Shown: positions 8,221-17,345, counted from the first letter of the stretch. The stretch is DNA of 35,460 nt from Bacteroidota bacterium (GCA_020047755.1 JAIFNL010000182.1:1-35460), one strand, 5' to 3'. Notes: generated by a model from the sequence alone, not told the origin. Numbers and translations are program-made.

Positions 8221-9390
8221 CTATTGAATTTTTCCTTTTAAAGCATCGGTTGGTTTTAATTTTGCTATTTTGCTCGCTGGCAAAAAGCTAACGATTGTAG
8301 CAGCCAAAACAACAAAAACTAGTGTTGAAACAATTAGTTCGATGCTAAAACTAGGAAAAATTCGTTCGGAAATAGCAATATTCATGTTATTCGTTCCTGC
8401 CGGCATAGCCAAGCCTGATTTACTGAGGCTCCAGAATAGAGGAGAGCCGCAAATAGCTGCTAAAATAGCTGCTAAAATGCTGTACATGCTGCCTTCTACT
8501 GTAAAAATTTTTACTACTTGCCAGCGTGTCATTCCTAATGCAATGTAAGTTCCAATTTCTTTTTGGCGTCTGAAAATTGAAAGTACTTGAGTATCAAATA
8601 TTGCCAGCAGAGCTATTAATAATAGAAGCCCGTAAAATACCACGCCAGAACCTCGTTTGGCTTCGATAATTTGGTTCAAATCGGCAAGTAAAAAATCAGT
8701 TGTTTTGAATTTCCATTTTTCGAAATCTCCTCCTTTATATTTTTCATTTACAATAAAATAGCTCGCTTGGTTCTCTAAGTTTATCATTTTTTGTAAGTTA
8801 GCTAGCGAAATCCATATTTTTCCATTATCTACACCCGGAACATCGCAATCAAAAATTTCAGATATTTCTATTTCTATCGCATCGAATGTACCATTTTTGT
8901 CGCGCCACCTTATTAATAAATTTTCTCCTTTTTTAAGTTTTAAATTTTTTGCCATTTGTTTTCCGATAATAGCTTTAATTATTTCATTTTCAGATGATAA
9001 TGCTGCCGATGGAAGTTTAACTATTTTTTGATTGGGAATAATTCCTTTGAGTAAAATACTTTGCATTCTACCTTGTGGGTAAGCAGATGCTTGCGTTAAT
9101 AAAATAGGTGTAACTTTTTGTTGTTTAATTAGTTTACTCATTTTTTTTGAGATAGGAGAGTGTGCATCTTGATAAGTGAAAACGTCGAGCGGGTCGAAGT
9201 TTTCGTGCCAAAGTTGTCCTTGTCCTATTTCCCAAGCTTGTGTGTCGTTTCTGGCTTGCAAATTCCAACCATCAATTATACCATTGTGAAAAATGATTAT
9301 TAGGTAGGCAACTGACAAAACACTGATATTGAGCCAAGTTCTTAATCCTGCACCTATTAAATTTCTTATTGCTAATTTTATTGCTAACAT
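8221..9390 (-). CDS. FtsX-family ABC transporter permease (first of two)
   Basis: A 389-residue permease with the same layout: an N-terminal helix (about 15-38, TWLNISVLSVAYLIIIFHNGI), a periplasmic domain (about 40-240), and three C-terminal helices beginning near VVFYGLLLLIALLAIFDTQ. The cytoplasmic segment FRRQKEIGTYIALGMTRWQVVKIFTVEG is a classic FtsX coupling motif. The C-terminus SFLPASKIAKLKPTDALKG is characteristic of the family. The gene follows the ATPase by 112 nt and precedes the second permease by 166 nt of AT-rich DNA with no recognised signal, so it probably belongs to the same transcription unit. Substrate is unknown; the neighbouring LolA-like protein and barrel point to envelope lipid or lipoprotein traffic. 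Confidence 0.88.
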   Translation of the reverse strand: MLAIKLAIRNLIGAGLRTWLNISVLSVAYLIIIFHNGIIDGWNLQARNDTQAWEIGQGQLWHENFDPLDVFTYQDAHSPISKKMSKLIKQQKVTPILLTQASAYPQGRMQSILLKGIIPNQKIVKLPSAALSSENEIIKAIIGKQMAKNLKLKKGENLLIRWRDKNGTFDAIEIEISEIFDCDVPGVDNGKIWISLANLQKMINLENQASYFIVNEKYKGGDFEKWKFKTTDFLLADLNQIIEAKRGSGVVFYGLLLLIALLAIFDTQVLSIFRRQKEIGTYIALGMTRWQVVKIFTVEGSMYSILAAILAAICGSPLFWSLSKSGLAMPAGTNNMNIAISERIFPSFSIELIVSTLVFVVLAATIVSFLPASKIAKLKPTDALKGKIQ

Positions 9391-9502
9391 ATTTTTATTT
9401 AATTATAAATTTAAGCGATAAATAGCTGTATTTTAACTATTTTTTTATCTTAAAATTTGAAAAAAACATTACATTAATTGTCTTATTCAAAATTAGTTTG
9501 TT

Positions 9503-10186
9503 TTATTGTATTTCATCTTTTGTAATTTGCCCATCGGCAAGTGAAATCATTCTTTTCAAATAGCTCATTACTTTTTCGTCGTGAGTGGCAAAAACAAAGG
9601 TTGTTTTTAATTCTTCATTCAGCTTTAGCATGGTTTTCAATATATTATGAGAATTTTCTGAATCTAAATTTGCTGTAGGCTCATCGGCAAGCACCAATTT
9701 TGGTTTTTTTACCATCGCCCGAGCAATTGCAACCCTTTGACTTTCACCGCCCGATAATTGTGAGGGTTTTGATTTTATTTTCTCGCTAAGTCCTACCCAT
9801 TCTAAGGCTTCGAGTACAGCCTTTCGCCTTTCGCTTGCTCCCATTTTTTGTAAAAGTAGAGCAAATTCTACATTTTCATAAACTGTATAAACTGGCAATA
9901 AGTTGTAAGTCTGAAAGATAAACCCTAAATGCAAATTTCGTAATTGCGCTGATTCTTTGTGAGATAAATCGGCAATGGATTTACCTAAAACTTCAATTTT
10001 TCCTTCACTAGGCACATCAAGTGAACCTATAATGTTGAGCAAAGTTGTTTTCCCTGAGCCACTTGGACCTACTAAACCTGTAAATTCTCCCTCGTTTAAC
10101 GTTAGGTTTATTTTGTTTAGTGCAGTAAAATGGCTATTTCCAACTGCAAAACGTTTGCTCATATTATTTATTTTTATAATTTCCAT
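9503..10186 (-). CDS. ABC transporter ATP-binding protein (LolD/MacB-type)
   Basis: A 227-residue ATPase subunit with all motifs: Walker A GPSGSGKTT (about 40-48), Q-loop FQTYNLLP (Q92), signature LSGGESQ (144-150), Walker B LVLADEP (164-170) followed by D-loop ANLD, and H-loop ATHD (H202). The length and the NLLPVYTVYENVEFAL stretch are typical of the LolD/MacB/FtsE subfamily that drives FtsX-type permeases. It starts 30 nt after the outer-membrane protein gene stop, indicating coupling in one operon. It energises conformational change in the two permeases. Known relatives extract lipoproteins or move small molecules; the cargo here is not deducible. Confidence 0.95.
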   Translation of the reverse strand: MEIIKINNMSKRFAVGNSHFTALNKINLTLNEGEFTGLVGPSGSGKTTLLNIIGSLDVPSEGKIEVLGKSIADLSHKESAQLRNLHLGFIFQTYNLLPVYTVYENVEFALLLQKMGASERRKAVLEALEWVGLSEKIKSKPSQLSGGESQRVAIARAMVKKPKLVLADEPTANLDSENSHNILKTMLKLNEELKTTFVFATHDEKVMSYLKRMISLADGQITKDEIQ

Positions 10187-10216
10187 AGATTTTAATTTTA
10201 AATTTTTATGTCTTTC

Positions 10217-11350
10217 TTAATGATTTAACAGTAGCATTAGTTGAATCCCTTTGCCACTAAATAAGTTATTACCAATAGTTTGTGTAGGCATAATCGAATC
10301 TTTTGGATTCCAAAAGGCTAAAACATGCAAACTTAGTTTATTGAACTGTCGCTGCCAATTCATAAAATTGTAAAGCGCATTGTTATTCCAATCGTAGTAA
10401 AACATAACTCCTAAATTATCGAATAAACTAATTGGATATGAAGCAGATATAGCAGATAGATTTAGAATGTTTTTTAGTTGGTATGCTTTTTCTGTGTTGT
10501 TTGCAAGTAAATGTTCTAACACAAAATTTAATCCATTTCCAATCTTAAAAGTATAATCACTTCCAATTGTTAATAATTTTTGATGAGTATAAATTCCTAA
10601 ATTTTCTGATTTTGAAGACAAGGTTGTTTCTAACCAAATTCCTATAAACCAATCAATTTTTAGGTCAAAGCCAAATTTATTTTCAGGTATTTTTTCTAAT
10701 GGAATAAATAAGCCATTTAGAGAGCGAGAATCGAGCAAATTATGGTGATAACTAAAACCTATTTCGCTGTTTTTCAATGGAAATTGTACTCTTGTTCCAA
10801 ATTCAGGAAGTTTTTTATTGTGTTCAATAAATTCCCAGCCACGAGGTGCTTTATTTTTATATAAAGCCCAAAGCCAAATATTTGAATTATTCATAAAATA
10901 ATATCTGCCCAAAATACCCCAAACTCCGTCGGTCAATTTTAGCGGATCACGTGCATCAACTTGGTCGAACCACATGAGCGGGCGCAACATAGTGGCTGAG
11001 CCAAAATTTATTTTTTGAAGTCCAGCTCTTAGTTCAAATTGTTTTCCAGAGTAGCGAGCCCAAACTCGGTATGGTTTTAATTGGGCGTTGGAATAGGTGG
11101 AGTCATTAAAATTTGTAGCAAACGTTCCAAATGTATTTATAGAAGCCTCAAAATCAATTTGTTGTTCATTTTTTAGTATGTTTGTATAATTTAGTTGCGG
11201 AATATATCTGCTTCCAAACCAATAGGGTAGCTCATTGTTGCTACTATACAAAAGCCAATTTGAAAATTGCCCTTTTAGTTTTAGCGTATCTTGCGCTTTA
11301 GCCTGTAAAAAAAGGCTTAGTAACAGAATGAAAATTATTTTACTTCGCAT
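10217..11350 (-). CDS. Outer-membrane beta-barrel protein of the transport operon
   Basis: A 377-residue exported protein. The signal peptide is residues 1-19 (IIFILLLSLFLQAKAQ). The rest alternates aromatic and polar residues in amphipathic strands with turn-rich loops (FELRAGLQKINFGSATMLRPLMWFDQVDARDPL), as expected of an outer-membrane barrel. I do not recognise a specific family. The LRAGLQKINFGSA..RPLMWFDQ..P pattern resembles porin-like proteins encoded next to LolA-like/RND lipid transport genes in other bacteria, but that is an impression. It lies 24 nt after tetR and 30 nt before the ATPase, so it is almost certainly in the same operon. It is a likely outer-membrane component of the system. 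Confidence 0.75.
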   Translation of the reverse strand: MRSKIIFILLLSLFLQAKAQDTLKLKGQFSNWLLYSSNNELPYWFGSRYIPQLNYTNILKNEQQIDFEASINTFGTFATNFNDSTYSNAQLKPYRVWARYSGKQFELRAGLQKINFGSATMLRPLMWFDQVDARDPLKLTDGVWGILGRYYFMNNSNIWLWALYKNKAPRGWEFIEHNKKLPEFGTRVQFPLKNSEIGFSYHHNLLDSRSLNGLFIPLEKIPENKFGFDLKIDWFIGIWLETTLSSKSENLGIYTHQKLLTIGSDYTFKIGNGLNFVLEHLLANNTEKAYQLKNILNLSAISASYPISLFDNLGVMFYYDWNNNALYNFMNWQRQFNKLSLHVLAFWNPKDSIMPTQTIGNNLFSGKGIQLMLLLNH

Positions 11351-11374
11351 TTATTTTGATATTAGCTATTGTTT

Positions 11375-11968
11375 TTATTTTTTATCTTGATGCGCACCTA
11401 TTCCGTAAAAGAAAAACTCGGTTACTTCCATAATTAAGGCTTGTGGTGTTTCATATTTTTCAATTAGTTGATTATCAGTTATCATTCTTGCCATTTGGTT
11501 GAAAAAGTATAAAATAAAATCTATTTTTAAATTTTTCCGGATAAATCCTTCTTTTTGAGCTTTTTGGATAAACAAAATTGTTAATTTTAACGATTCTTTA
11601 TTTAATTCATCAATGAATGGAATTAAGCCTAGTTCTGGATTTTTGTATAAATCTAAAATAAACTCTTGTCCCACATTTTTGATGCTTTCTAGTTTCATTT
11701 CTATTAGTTTATTTATTTTTTCAGTAAAACTTATATCGCTGGTTACAAGGTTTTTATATGAATCAAAGCCTTCTTTTGCTACTTTTTCGAGTAAATGTTT
11801 TGCTAGCTCTATTTTGTTTGGGAAAAAACGATAAAATGTCATTTTACTTACTTTAGCCAATGAGCATATTTCTTCTATACTCACTCTTTTAACCCCATGC
11901 TTCCAGAATAATATTTGGCTGGCTTTAATAATTTGTTGGTATTTTTGATTTGTTTCTTTTTCAGACAT
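11375..11968 (-). CDS. TetR/AcrR-family transcriptional regulator
   Basis: A 197-residue repressor-type regulator. Residues 1-55 carry the TetR helix-turn-helix: ASQILFWKHGVKRVSIEEIC, then LAKVSKMTFYRFFPNKIELA. The C-terminal helical domain for ligand binding and dimerisation is variable, as usual. The ORF track starts at a TTG (11989); the ATG at 11966-11968 (MSEKETNQKY) is preferred because it begins directly before the conserved fold. It is the first gene of a seven-gene minus-strand run and probably autoregulates it, responding to the transported compound or an envelope cue. No clear promoter or palindromic operator was found in the 250 nt upstream. Confidence 0.9.
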   Translation of the reverse strand: MSEKETNQKYQQIIKASQILFWKHGVKRVSIEEICSLAKVSKMTFYRFFPNKIELAKHLLEKVAKEGFDSYKNLVTSDISFTEKINKLIEMKLESIKNVGQEFILDLYKNPELGLIPFIDELNKESLKLTILFIQKAQKEGFIRKNLKIDFILYFFNQMARMITDNQLIEKYETPQALIMEVTEFFFYGIGAHQDKK

Positions 11969-12222
11969 TTTGCTACTTTTTTTTAGCAATTATACGAAAA
12001 AAATCTAAATATACAAATTTCGTAAGTTTTTTTTAATTTCGTTTTTATTCGGAGAATCGTATTGTATTGTTTTCAATTATAGTTTGAATGTATTTGGAAA
12101 GGGAAAAGCTCCATTTTGGCTTATAAAATAGCTAAAAAGTGATAATTTTTGATTAAAATATGGCATAGTTAGTTAGAAAGATAGAATCTAGGCACTTTAA
12201 CTGCGAAAAAAAATGGAAGTGT

Positions 12223-12597
12223 TTATAAACCTAAGACTGATTTGAGTTTGGAAACCTGTTTTTTCCATAACTGGATTGCATCTTCTTTTTCTTCACTATT
12301 TTCGGCAAAATCGGTAATAATCAGAGCATTATCGCCAGTTACTGGATTATTGCGAATGGAAAATTCAAAATATTCATTGTCGTTGCTGTCTTCCCATTTG
12401 AATTTTACCTTTTCATTTTTTCTATTTTCTTTGAGAAAAGCAATTTGCTCATTTTTTTCCCACACAAAAATAAATTTATCTTGAGCCACAAAAACATCGT
12501 CGGCAAACCATTCGCCGAGCCCACTTGGTGTTGAAAGCCTCATATAGAGTAAGCTACTTGAGGTATTCAATGGAAATTCTATTTCGTATTTTTCCAT
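12223..12597 (-). CDS. START-like domain protein (SRPBCC fold)
   Basis: A 124-residue cytosolic protein matching the small START-like (PF19569-type) family common in Bacteroidota. Seen are the N-terminal KYEIEFPLNTSSSLLYMRLSTPSGLGEWFADDV, the middle strand KFIFVWEKNEQIAFL, KFKWEDS..EYFEFSI and the C-terminal long helix WKKQVSKLKSVLGL. The SRPBCC fold holds hydrophobic ligands in a deep pocket, but the biochemical role of this group is not established. The START-like LSTPSGLGEWFAD stretch is also shared with AHSA1 proteins. The gene stands alone between the tetR operon and the tRNA. No promoter matching the consensus was seen just upstream. Confidence 0.85.
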   Translation of the reverse strand: MEKYEIEFPLNTSSSLLYMRLSTPSGLGEWFADDVFVAQDKFIFVWEKNEQIAFLKENRKNEKVKFKWEDSNDNEYFEFSIRNNPVTGDNALIITDFAENSEEKEDAIQLWKKQVSKLKSVLGL

Positions 12598-12815
12598 AAA
12601 TTTGTGATATTAAAAAACTTTGAAAAATTAAGTTTTAGCTGCCTTTAAAATTTTGTTATTTTATAAGAATTGAACTAATCTATTTATTATTAGACAAATA
12701 AGTAAATCTAAATTAAAGTATTAAATCGCTACAATATAGAAACAAATTTCGAATAAAAAAAATTAAAAAAAAATACTTTTTTTTTGAAAAAATTTTTTCT
12801 TTTAAAAAAAACGTT

Positions 12816-12823
12816 TACCTTTG
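12816..12823 (+). promoter_or_regulatory. -7 box (TACCTTTG) of the tRNA-Met gene
   Basis: TACCTTTG fits TAnnTTTG and lies about 44 nt before the mature tRNA, where a promoter is expected. The upstream sequence is an A/T run with no clear TTTG at the normal distance. Confidence 0.5.
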
Positions 12824-12866
12824 CACCCGCAAATGAGAAACAAAAACGTTTAGAATTTGTGGTCAT

Positions 12867-12940
12867 GGCGAGGTAGCTCAGCAGGTTAGAGCGCATGATT
12901 CATAATCATGAGGTCCCCAGTTCAATCCTGGGTCTCGCTA
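12867..12940 (+). tRNA. tRNA-Met (anticodon CAT)
   Basis: The cloverleaf folds by eye. The acceptor stem is GGCGAGG with TCTCGCT (two G-T pairs). The D arm is GCTC/GAGC, the anticodon stem CATGA/TCATG with loop TTCATAA (anticodon 12901-12903), the T stem CCCAG/CTGGG with loop TTCAATC, and the discriminator base A. CCA is not encoded. The first pair is G-T, not the 1-72 mismatch usual for initiators, so it is probably elongator tRNA-Met. A CAT anticodon could also be tRNA-Ile2 after lysidine modification. A terminator hairpin follows directly. Confidence 0.93.
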
Positions 12941-12942
12941 CT

Positions 12943-12981
12943 AAAAAAGCGGCAATTCATATTTATGAGTTGTCGTTTTTT
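12943..12981 (+). terminator. Terminator of the tRNA-Met transcript
   Basis: AAAAAAGCGGCAATTCATA pairs with TATGAGTTGTCGTTTTTT, with G-T wobbles and one bulge, ending in a T run. It begins 2 nt after the mature tRNA. Confidence 0.75.
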
Positions 12982-13025
12982 GTTTCTATTTTCTACTTAA
13001 TTTTGCTCCTATCTGGCGCAGCAAT

Positions 13026-13042
13026 TTTTCTTTCAAACTCTT
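13026..13042 (+). repeat. Degenerate copy of the 17-nt motif TTTTCTTTCAAnCACTA
   Basis: TTTTCTTTCAAACTCTT matches the first 12 bases of the motif found at the leaders of the 86-residue genes, then diverges. It lies 8 nt before a copy of the 97-bp repeat. Confidence 0.4.
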
Positions 13043-13050
13043 CTTAAGCT

Positions 13051-13150
13051 GTGAACCAAAATTAATTGTATAGTTCGTTTTGCCAAGTGCTTAATAAAAT
13101 AAGCAAGCAACAAGAGGTTTCTTCAAAAATATAATAGCTTGGTACTTAAT
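13051..13150 (+). repeat. Dispersed ~97-bp intergenic repeat, copy A
   Basis: It starts GTGAACCAAAATTAATTGTA, contains CCAAGTGCTTAA near position 35 and AATAGCTTGGTACTT at the end. It aligns over its full length with copies at 27291, 33895 and (inverted) 18437. The terminal AGCAC-nn-GTGCT palindrome of the other copies is degraded here (AGCTTGGTACT). It lies between the tRNA terminator and a decayed gene. Confidence 0.8.
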
Positions 13151-13173
13151 CTTTTTCTTTAAGAGCACTTTTC

Positions 13174-13616
13174 TTATTCAATTTTAACGTTAAGTAAGTT
13201 CAAATAATTACCTGATAGATTGAGCATTCCTAATTTATTACAATTGAATTTGGTATATAAAAAAGCAATTTTTAGTGTGAGAAATTTGAAGGAGTGGTGA
13301 TGAATTTCATAAAATTTAGTTGCCAATTGTGTGTAGTAAATTAATGCGCCTTTTTTATTTATAGTACGTTAAATCAAACAGATAGACTCTTTTTTTATTC
13401 CTAATTTTGTTTAAACGTTTTTCTATTACTTTGCTTGCATCAATTTGAAAAATTGTTCCAAATTCATCTGCTTCGGTAGAAAGAATTGCTTTTTTTGAAT
13501 ATAAATGATGTAACTTTTTTCAATGGAATAACTAAATGTAAGTCATACCTAATTTTCTGATTATAAGCATTTTTTAGAGTAAATACGATGAAAATTACAA
13601 TAAAAGTTAATTTCAT
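13174..13616 (-). pseudogene. Remnant of a secreted protein gene with two frameshifts
   Basis: Three coding-like segments follow each other on the minus strand. Segment 1 starts at 13616 with a signal peptide (KLTFIVIFIVFTLKNAYNQ) and continues YDLHLVIPLKKVTSFIFKK. At a run of seven T on the plus strand (about 13490-13496) the frame slips, and AILSTEADEFGTIFQIDASK continues to RVYLFDLTYYK with a stop at 13355. One base shifted, GALIYYTQLATKFYEI continues for about 60 codons to NLSGNYLNLLNVKIE and a stop at 13174. Together this is about 145 residues of an exported protein I do not recognise; the end is faintly leucine-rich-repeat-like. The segments are ordered and nearly contiguous, unlike random frames, but no homology was tested. 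Homopolymer sequencing errors could also explain it. Confidence 0.42.
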
Positions 13617-13806
13617 TTGTAAGCTAGTTGTATTTTTTATATCTTGCATACTCTATTTTGCTTGTAAGGCTTTTCTTAAGAATCGAATAAATTTTTTATT
13701 TGAGCTAAAAAAGTGAAATTTTTTGAATAATTTGTAAAAAGTGGCTTCTAATTTTGCTTTTTCACACAAACTCTGTCATTTTTTTGGGTGGAAAAATCTA
13801 CTAAAT

Positions 13807-16800
13807 ATGAAAAAAAAACGAAATATATTTTTAACTTTTTCTTTTATTATTGCCTTTATTGTTTGTGTAGGTCAAAATCATAGCATAAAAGTAGTCGAAA
13901 TTGTTGATGCAAATGGCAATACGCCTAACTCTACTTCGTCTTTTATTCAAGATAAAGATGGATTTGTTTGGTTTGGAACTCTCAATGGATTAATTCGTTA
14001 TGATGGTTCTGATTTTAAGATTTACAGAAACAATGGTACGAAAAACTCATTGTCGAACAACATTATTAGGGCTTTGCAAATAGATAAAGAAGGCTTTATT
14101 TGGGTAGGAACCCAAGGCGGTGGCTTGAATAGATACAATCCTAAAACTGATAATTTTACCGTTTTTGAGCACAACCCGAAATCGGTCAATTCATTGTCTA
14201 ACAATAATATATGGACTTTACTTTTAGATAAAAACGAAAACTTATGGATAGGAACTTTAGGAGGAGGGCTTGATAAATTTGATAAAAACACAAAGCGTTT
14301 TAAAAACTACAACCATTTGGGAAGTAATGAAAACACGGTGAGTGATAATGATATACGCAGCCTTTTTGAAGATAAAAATGGCAATATTTGGATAGGAACT
14401 CAGAGCAATGGCTTGGATATGCTCAATCCGAAAACGGAGAAAATCACTCATTATAAATTTGATGCTTCAAATAAAAATTCATTGCCTTGCAATAGTATTT
14501 ATTCTATTTATCAAGACAAAGACGGACTGTTGTGGCTAGGAACAAATGGTGCTGGTTTGCAATTACTTGACTTAAAAACGGGAATATTTTCGCCTTTTTA
14601 TAAAAATTCTGAAATGAGTCAAATTATTTTTGGAATTACCAAAAAAAATGATGGAAATTTAGCTATTGCTACTGAACATGGGCTTTACATCATTACTGCG
14701 AGCAATAAAAAAGAAGTCAGAAAAATTAGCGTAGAAAATACACCCAATCTTAAAACGAACCGTTTGCGAGGACTTTTTGTTGATAAAAATGATAATTTAT
14801 GGATAGCTACAGAAAGCGGCGTAAGTAAACTTATTGAAAATAAGGCTTTTATATTATTTACACACGATGCTGAAAATAAAAATAGCCTTGCTGGTAAAAC
14901 AATTCGCTCGGTTTATGAAGACAAGGAAGGCATTTTGTGGATTGGTACATTAGGGCAAGGATTGACTAGTTATAATTTTGAAAACCAAGAATTTATAAGC
15001 ATCAAGTATAGTTTGGTGCAAAAAAAATTATTAGGCTCTGAAATAACTTCGATTATGGAAGATAGTTTGGGCAATTTTTGGGTTTCTTGTTGGGGGCAAG
15101 GGCTTTTTTTGTTTGATAAACAAACACTTACTGTTAAAAAAAATTATCGACACAAGGAAAATTCTAATTCTCTTTCCGACGATAGAGTGCAGGCTGTTTT
15201 TGAAGAACAAAAGGGTATTTTGTGGGTTTCCACCGAAAATGGGCTCAATAGATTGAACATCGAAACGCAAGAATGGACTAACTTTTATTACGATTACGAC
15301 AATAAAAATAGTGTTAGCGGAAATAAATTTCAATCAAAATCGCTAGTAAAAGATAAAAATGGAGTCGTTTGGGCTGGCACGTGGGGAGATGGGCTTAACG
15401 CGCTGATTCCAAACAAAAAAGCACAAAATGGTTATAAAATTCTTTCGTGGAAAGAAGCATTAAACAATTCTAATTCAATTAGTGCCTCTTCGGTTATTTC
15501 GCTTTTTCTCGACTCAAAAGGCAATTTGTGGATTGGAACTTTTGGCGGTGGAGTGGATTTATTAAAAGCTTCGGAATTGAATTGGATTGGAAAGCGTGAA
15601 CTTAGATTTATTAATTATAATATTTCTAAAGGTCTGGCTAACAATATTATATATGGCATTCTGGAAGATATAAATGGGAACATTTGGTTTTCGAGCGATA
15701 GTGGAATCTCTAAATTAGATATCGAAACACAGGAATTTACTAATTATAATGTAGCTTCTGGATTAAATTCGAATCAATTTTTTTGGGGAGCTAGTGCAAG
15801 TGCTCGAAACAAAGATTTGTATTTTGGAAATATTGATGGTTTGGTTTTGGTAAAACCTCAAAAATTGACCAAACAAGATGATTCTTTATATTTAGAAATG
15901 ACCGATTTTCGTTTTTTGGAAGAAAATAAGCAGGCAAAATTTGAAGCTTCGATGAAAAATAAAAACATTAATCGGCTCAAAAAAATTGAAATAGAAAGCG
16001 AAGACGCTTTCTTTACTATTAAATTTGCCGCTGTTTATTACAATTCCAATAGCCAAATGCGGTACGCTTATAAATTGCAAGGAAGTGGCGAAAACTGGAA
16101 CGAGCAAGTTAAAAACGAGGTTACTTTTAACAATTTGAAGCAAGGCGACTACGTATTTATGGTAAAGGCGTTTAAGCCAAACTCTAAAACATGGTCGAAG
16201 CCTAAAGCTTTGATTCACATTAAAATTTTGCCACCTTTTTGGGAGACTACATGGTTTATCACTCTACTTTTTATCGTAATAAGTTCTTTATTATTAAGAT
16301 ATTATAGAAGTAAAATTAGTCGATTTAAGCAACAGAAATTAGAACTTGAACTAAAAGTAGAAGAGCGAACCAAAGAATTGCACGAAAAAAATACTCAATT
16401 GCAAAGCATAAACCAAAACTTAGCCCAAAAAAGGGAAGAAGCTGAAATACAAAAAGAAAAAACAGAGCGAATTAATAAAGAACTAAACGACTTTGCTTAC
16501 ATTATTTCACACGACTTGAAAGCGCCTTTGCGTGGAATAAGCCAACTAGCTACTTGGATTTCAATAGATTATGCCGATAAATTTGACCAAGAAGGAAAGC
16601 AACAACTTTCGATGCTCGTGGAAAGAGTAAAAACTATGGACAAAATGATAGAAGGAGTGCTCCAATATTCGCGGGCAACCAATTTTGTTGGAGAATTTGA
16701 ATTAATTGATTTGAATTTACTAGTAAAAGAAATAATAGAACTGATTGTTCCACCCCAAAATATTAAAATAGAAGTATCGCAACTTCCAAGTATTAATGGA

Positions 16801-17142
16801 GATAGAGTCAGAATTATGCAAATTTTTCAAAACCTCATTAGCAATGCCATTAAATACATGGACAAACCTGAAGGTTTCATAAAAATAAACCACTCAGACC
16901 AAGGTACGCACTGGCAATTTGATATTGAAGACAATGGAATTGGGATACCTCTCAAATACCACGAAAGTATTTTTAATATATTTCAGATGGTAGATAGTAG
17001 CCGCAAAAAAGATAGTACTGGCATAGGTTTGTCGATAGTTAAACGCATTGTAAATATTTACAAAGGACGTATTTGGGTAGAAAGTGAACACGGAAAAGGT
17101 TCTATCTTTAAATTTACGCTTAGCAAAGCCGTAGGTTTTTAG
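13807..17142 (+). CDS. Two-component sensor histidine kinase with periplasmic Reg_prop beta-propeller
   Basis: 1111 residues from the ATG at 13807 (MKKKRNIFLTFSF), chosen because it begins the signal peptide; the track's GTG at 13741 adds 22 unlikely residues. About 30-680 hold many Reg_prop repeats with WIGT, GGGL and NRYNPKT/DKFDKNT signatures, forming a double beta-propeller. About 730-808 is a Y_Y_Y domain (MRYAYKLQGSGENWNE). A single membrane helix lies near 816-835, then a coiled coil, a HisKA domain with phospho-acceptor H902 (ISHDLKAPLRG), and an HATPase domain with N box NLISNAIKYM, G1 DNGIGIP and G2 GIGLSIVKR. Unlike the hybrid regulators that control polysaccharide loci, it has no receiver or AraC domain. 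No response regulator is adjacent; the nearest is on the minus strand at 19585-20685. The ligand is unknown. Confidence 0.93.
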   Translation: MKKKRNIFLTFSFIIAFIVCVGQNHSIKVVEIVDANGNTPNSTSSFIQDKDGFVWFGTLNGLIRYDGSDFKIYRNNGTKNSLSNNIIRALQIDKEGFIWVGTQGGGLNRYNPKTDNFTVFEHNPKSVNSLSNNNIWTLLLDKNENLWIGTLGGGLDKFDKNTKRFKNYNHLGSNENTVSDNDIRSLFEDKNGNIWIGTQSNGLDMLNPKTEKITHYKFDASNKNSLPCNSIYSIYQDKDGLLWLGTNGAGLQLLDLKTGIFSPFYKNSEMSQIIFGITKKNDGNLAIATEHGLYIITASNKKEVRKISVENTPNLKTNRLRGLFVDKNDNLWIATESGVSKLIENKAFILFTHDAENKNSLAGKTIRSVYEDKEGILWIGTLGQGLTSYNFENQEFISIKYSLVQKKLLGSEITSIMEDSLGNFWVSCWGQGLFLFDKQTLTVKKNYRHKENSNSLSDDRVQAVFEEQKGILWVSTENGLNRLNIETQEWTNFYYDYDNKNSVSGNKFQSKSLVKDKNGVVWAGTWGDGLNALIPNKKAQNGYKILSWKEALNNSNSISASSVISLFLDSKGNLWIGTFGGGVDLLKASELNWIGKRELRFINYNISKGLANNIIYGILEDINGNIWFSSDSGISKLDIETQEFTNYNVASGLNSNQFFWGASASARNKDLYFGNIDGLVLVKPQKLTKQDDSLYLEMTDFRFLEENKQAKFEASMKNKNINRLKKIEIESEDAFFTIKFAAVYYNSNSQMRYAYKLQGSGENWNEQVKNEVTFNNLKQGDYVFMVKAFKPNSKTWSKPKALIHIKILPPFWETTWFITLLFIVISSLLLRYYRSKISRFKQQKLELELKVEERTKELHEKNTQLQSINQNLAQKREEAEIQKEKTERINKELNDFAYIISHDLKAPLRGISQLATWISIDYADKFDQEGKQQLSMLVERVKTMDKMIEGVLQYSRATNFVGEFELIDLNLLVKEIIELIVPPQNIKIEVSQLPSINGDRVRIMQIFQNLISNAIKYMDKPEGFIKINHSDQGTHWQFDIEDNGIGIPLKYHESIFNIFQMVDSSRKKDSTGIGLSIVKRIVNIYKGRIWVESEHGKGSIFKFTLSKAVGF

Positions 17143-17283
17143 ATTCAAAATTAAGGAGCATTTTTTTTACGCGTTTTTATTTCTAAACTACTCATTCATA
17201 GTCATAAATTGAAATTTTTGAATTCTAATTGTATCTAAAAATTAAATTTATAGATACGATTAGAAAAAAAAGGCTTTTTTTTT

Positions 17284-17314
17284 TTTGAAAAATAATATTT
17301 TTTACATAACTTTG
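17284..17314 (+). promoter_or_regulatory. Bacteroidota promoter of the first 86-residue gene
   Basis: TTTG at 17284-17287, a 19-nt spacer and TAACTTTG at 17307-17314 match the consensus exactly. Transcription should start near 17321, about 188 nt before the ATG. Confidence 0.75.
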
Positions 17315-17345
17315 AATACAAAATAGAAAAGCACAGATGCTTATT

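Noticed and set aside
13741-13806. Upstream GTG start for the histidine kinase
   Set aside because: The 22 added residues precede a proper signal peptide starting at the ATG at 13807, so the longer form would mask export.
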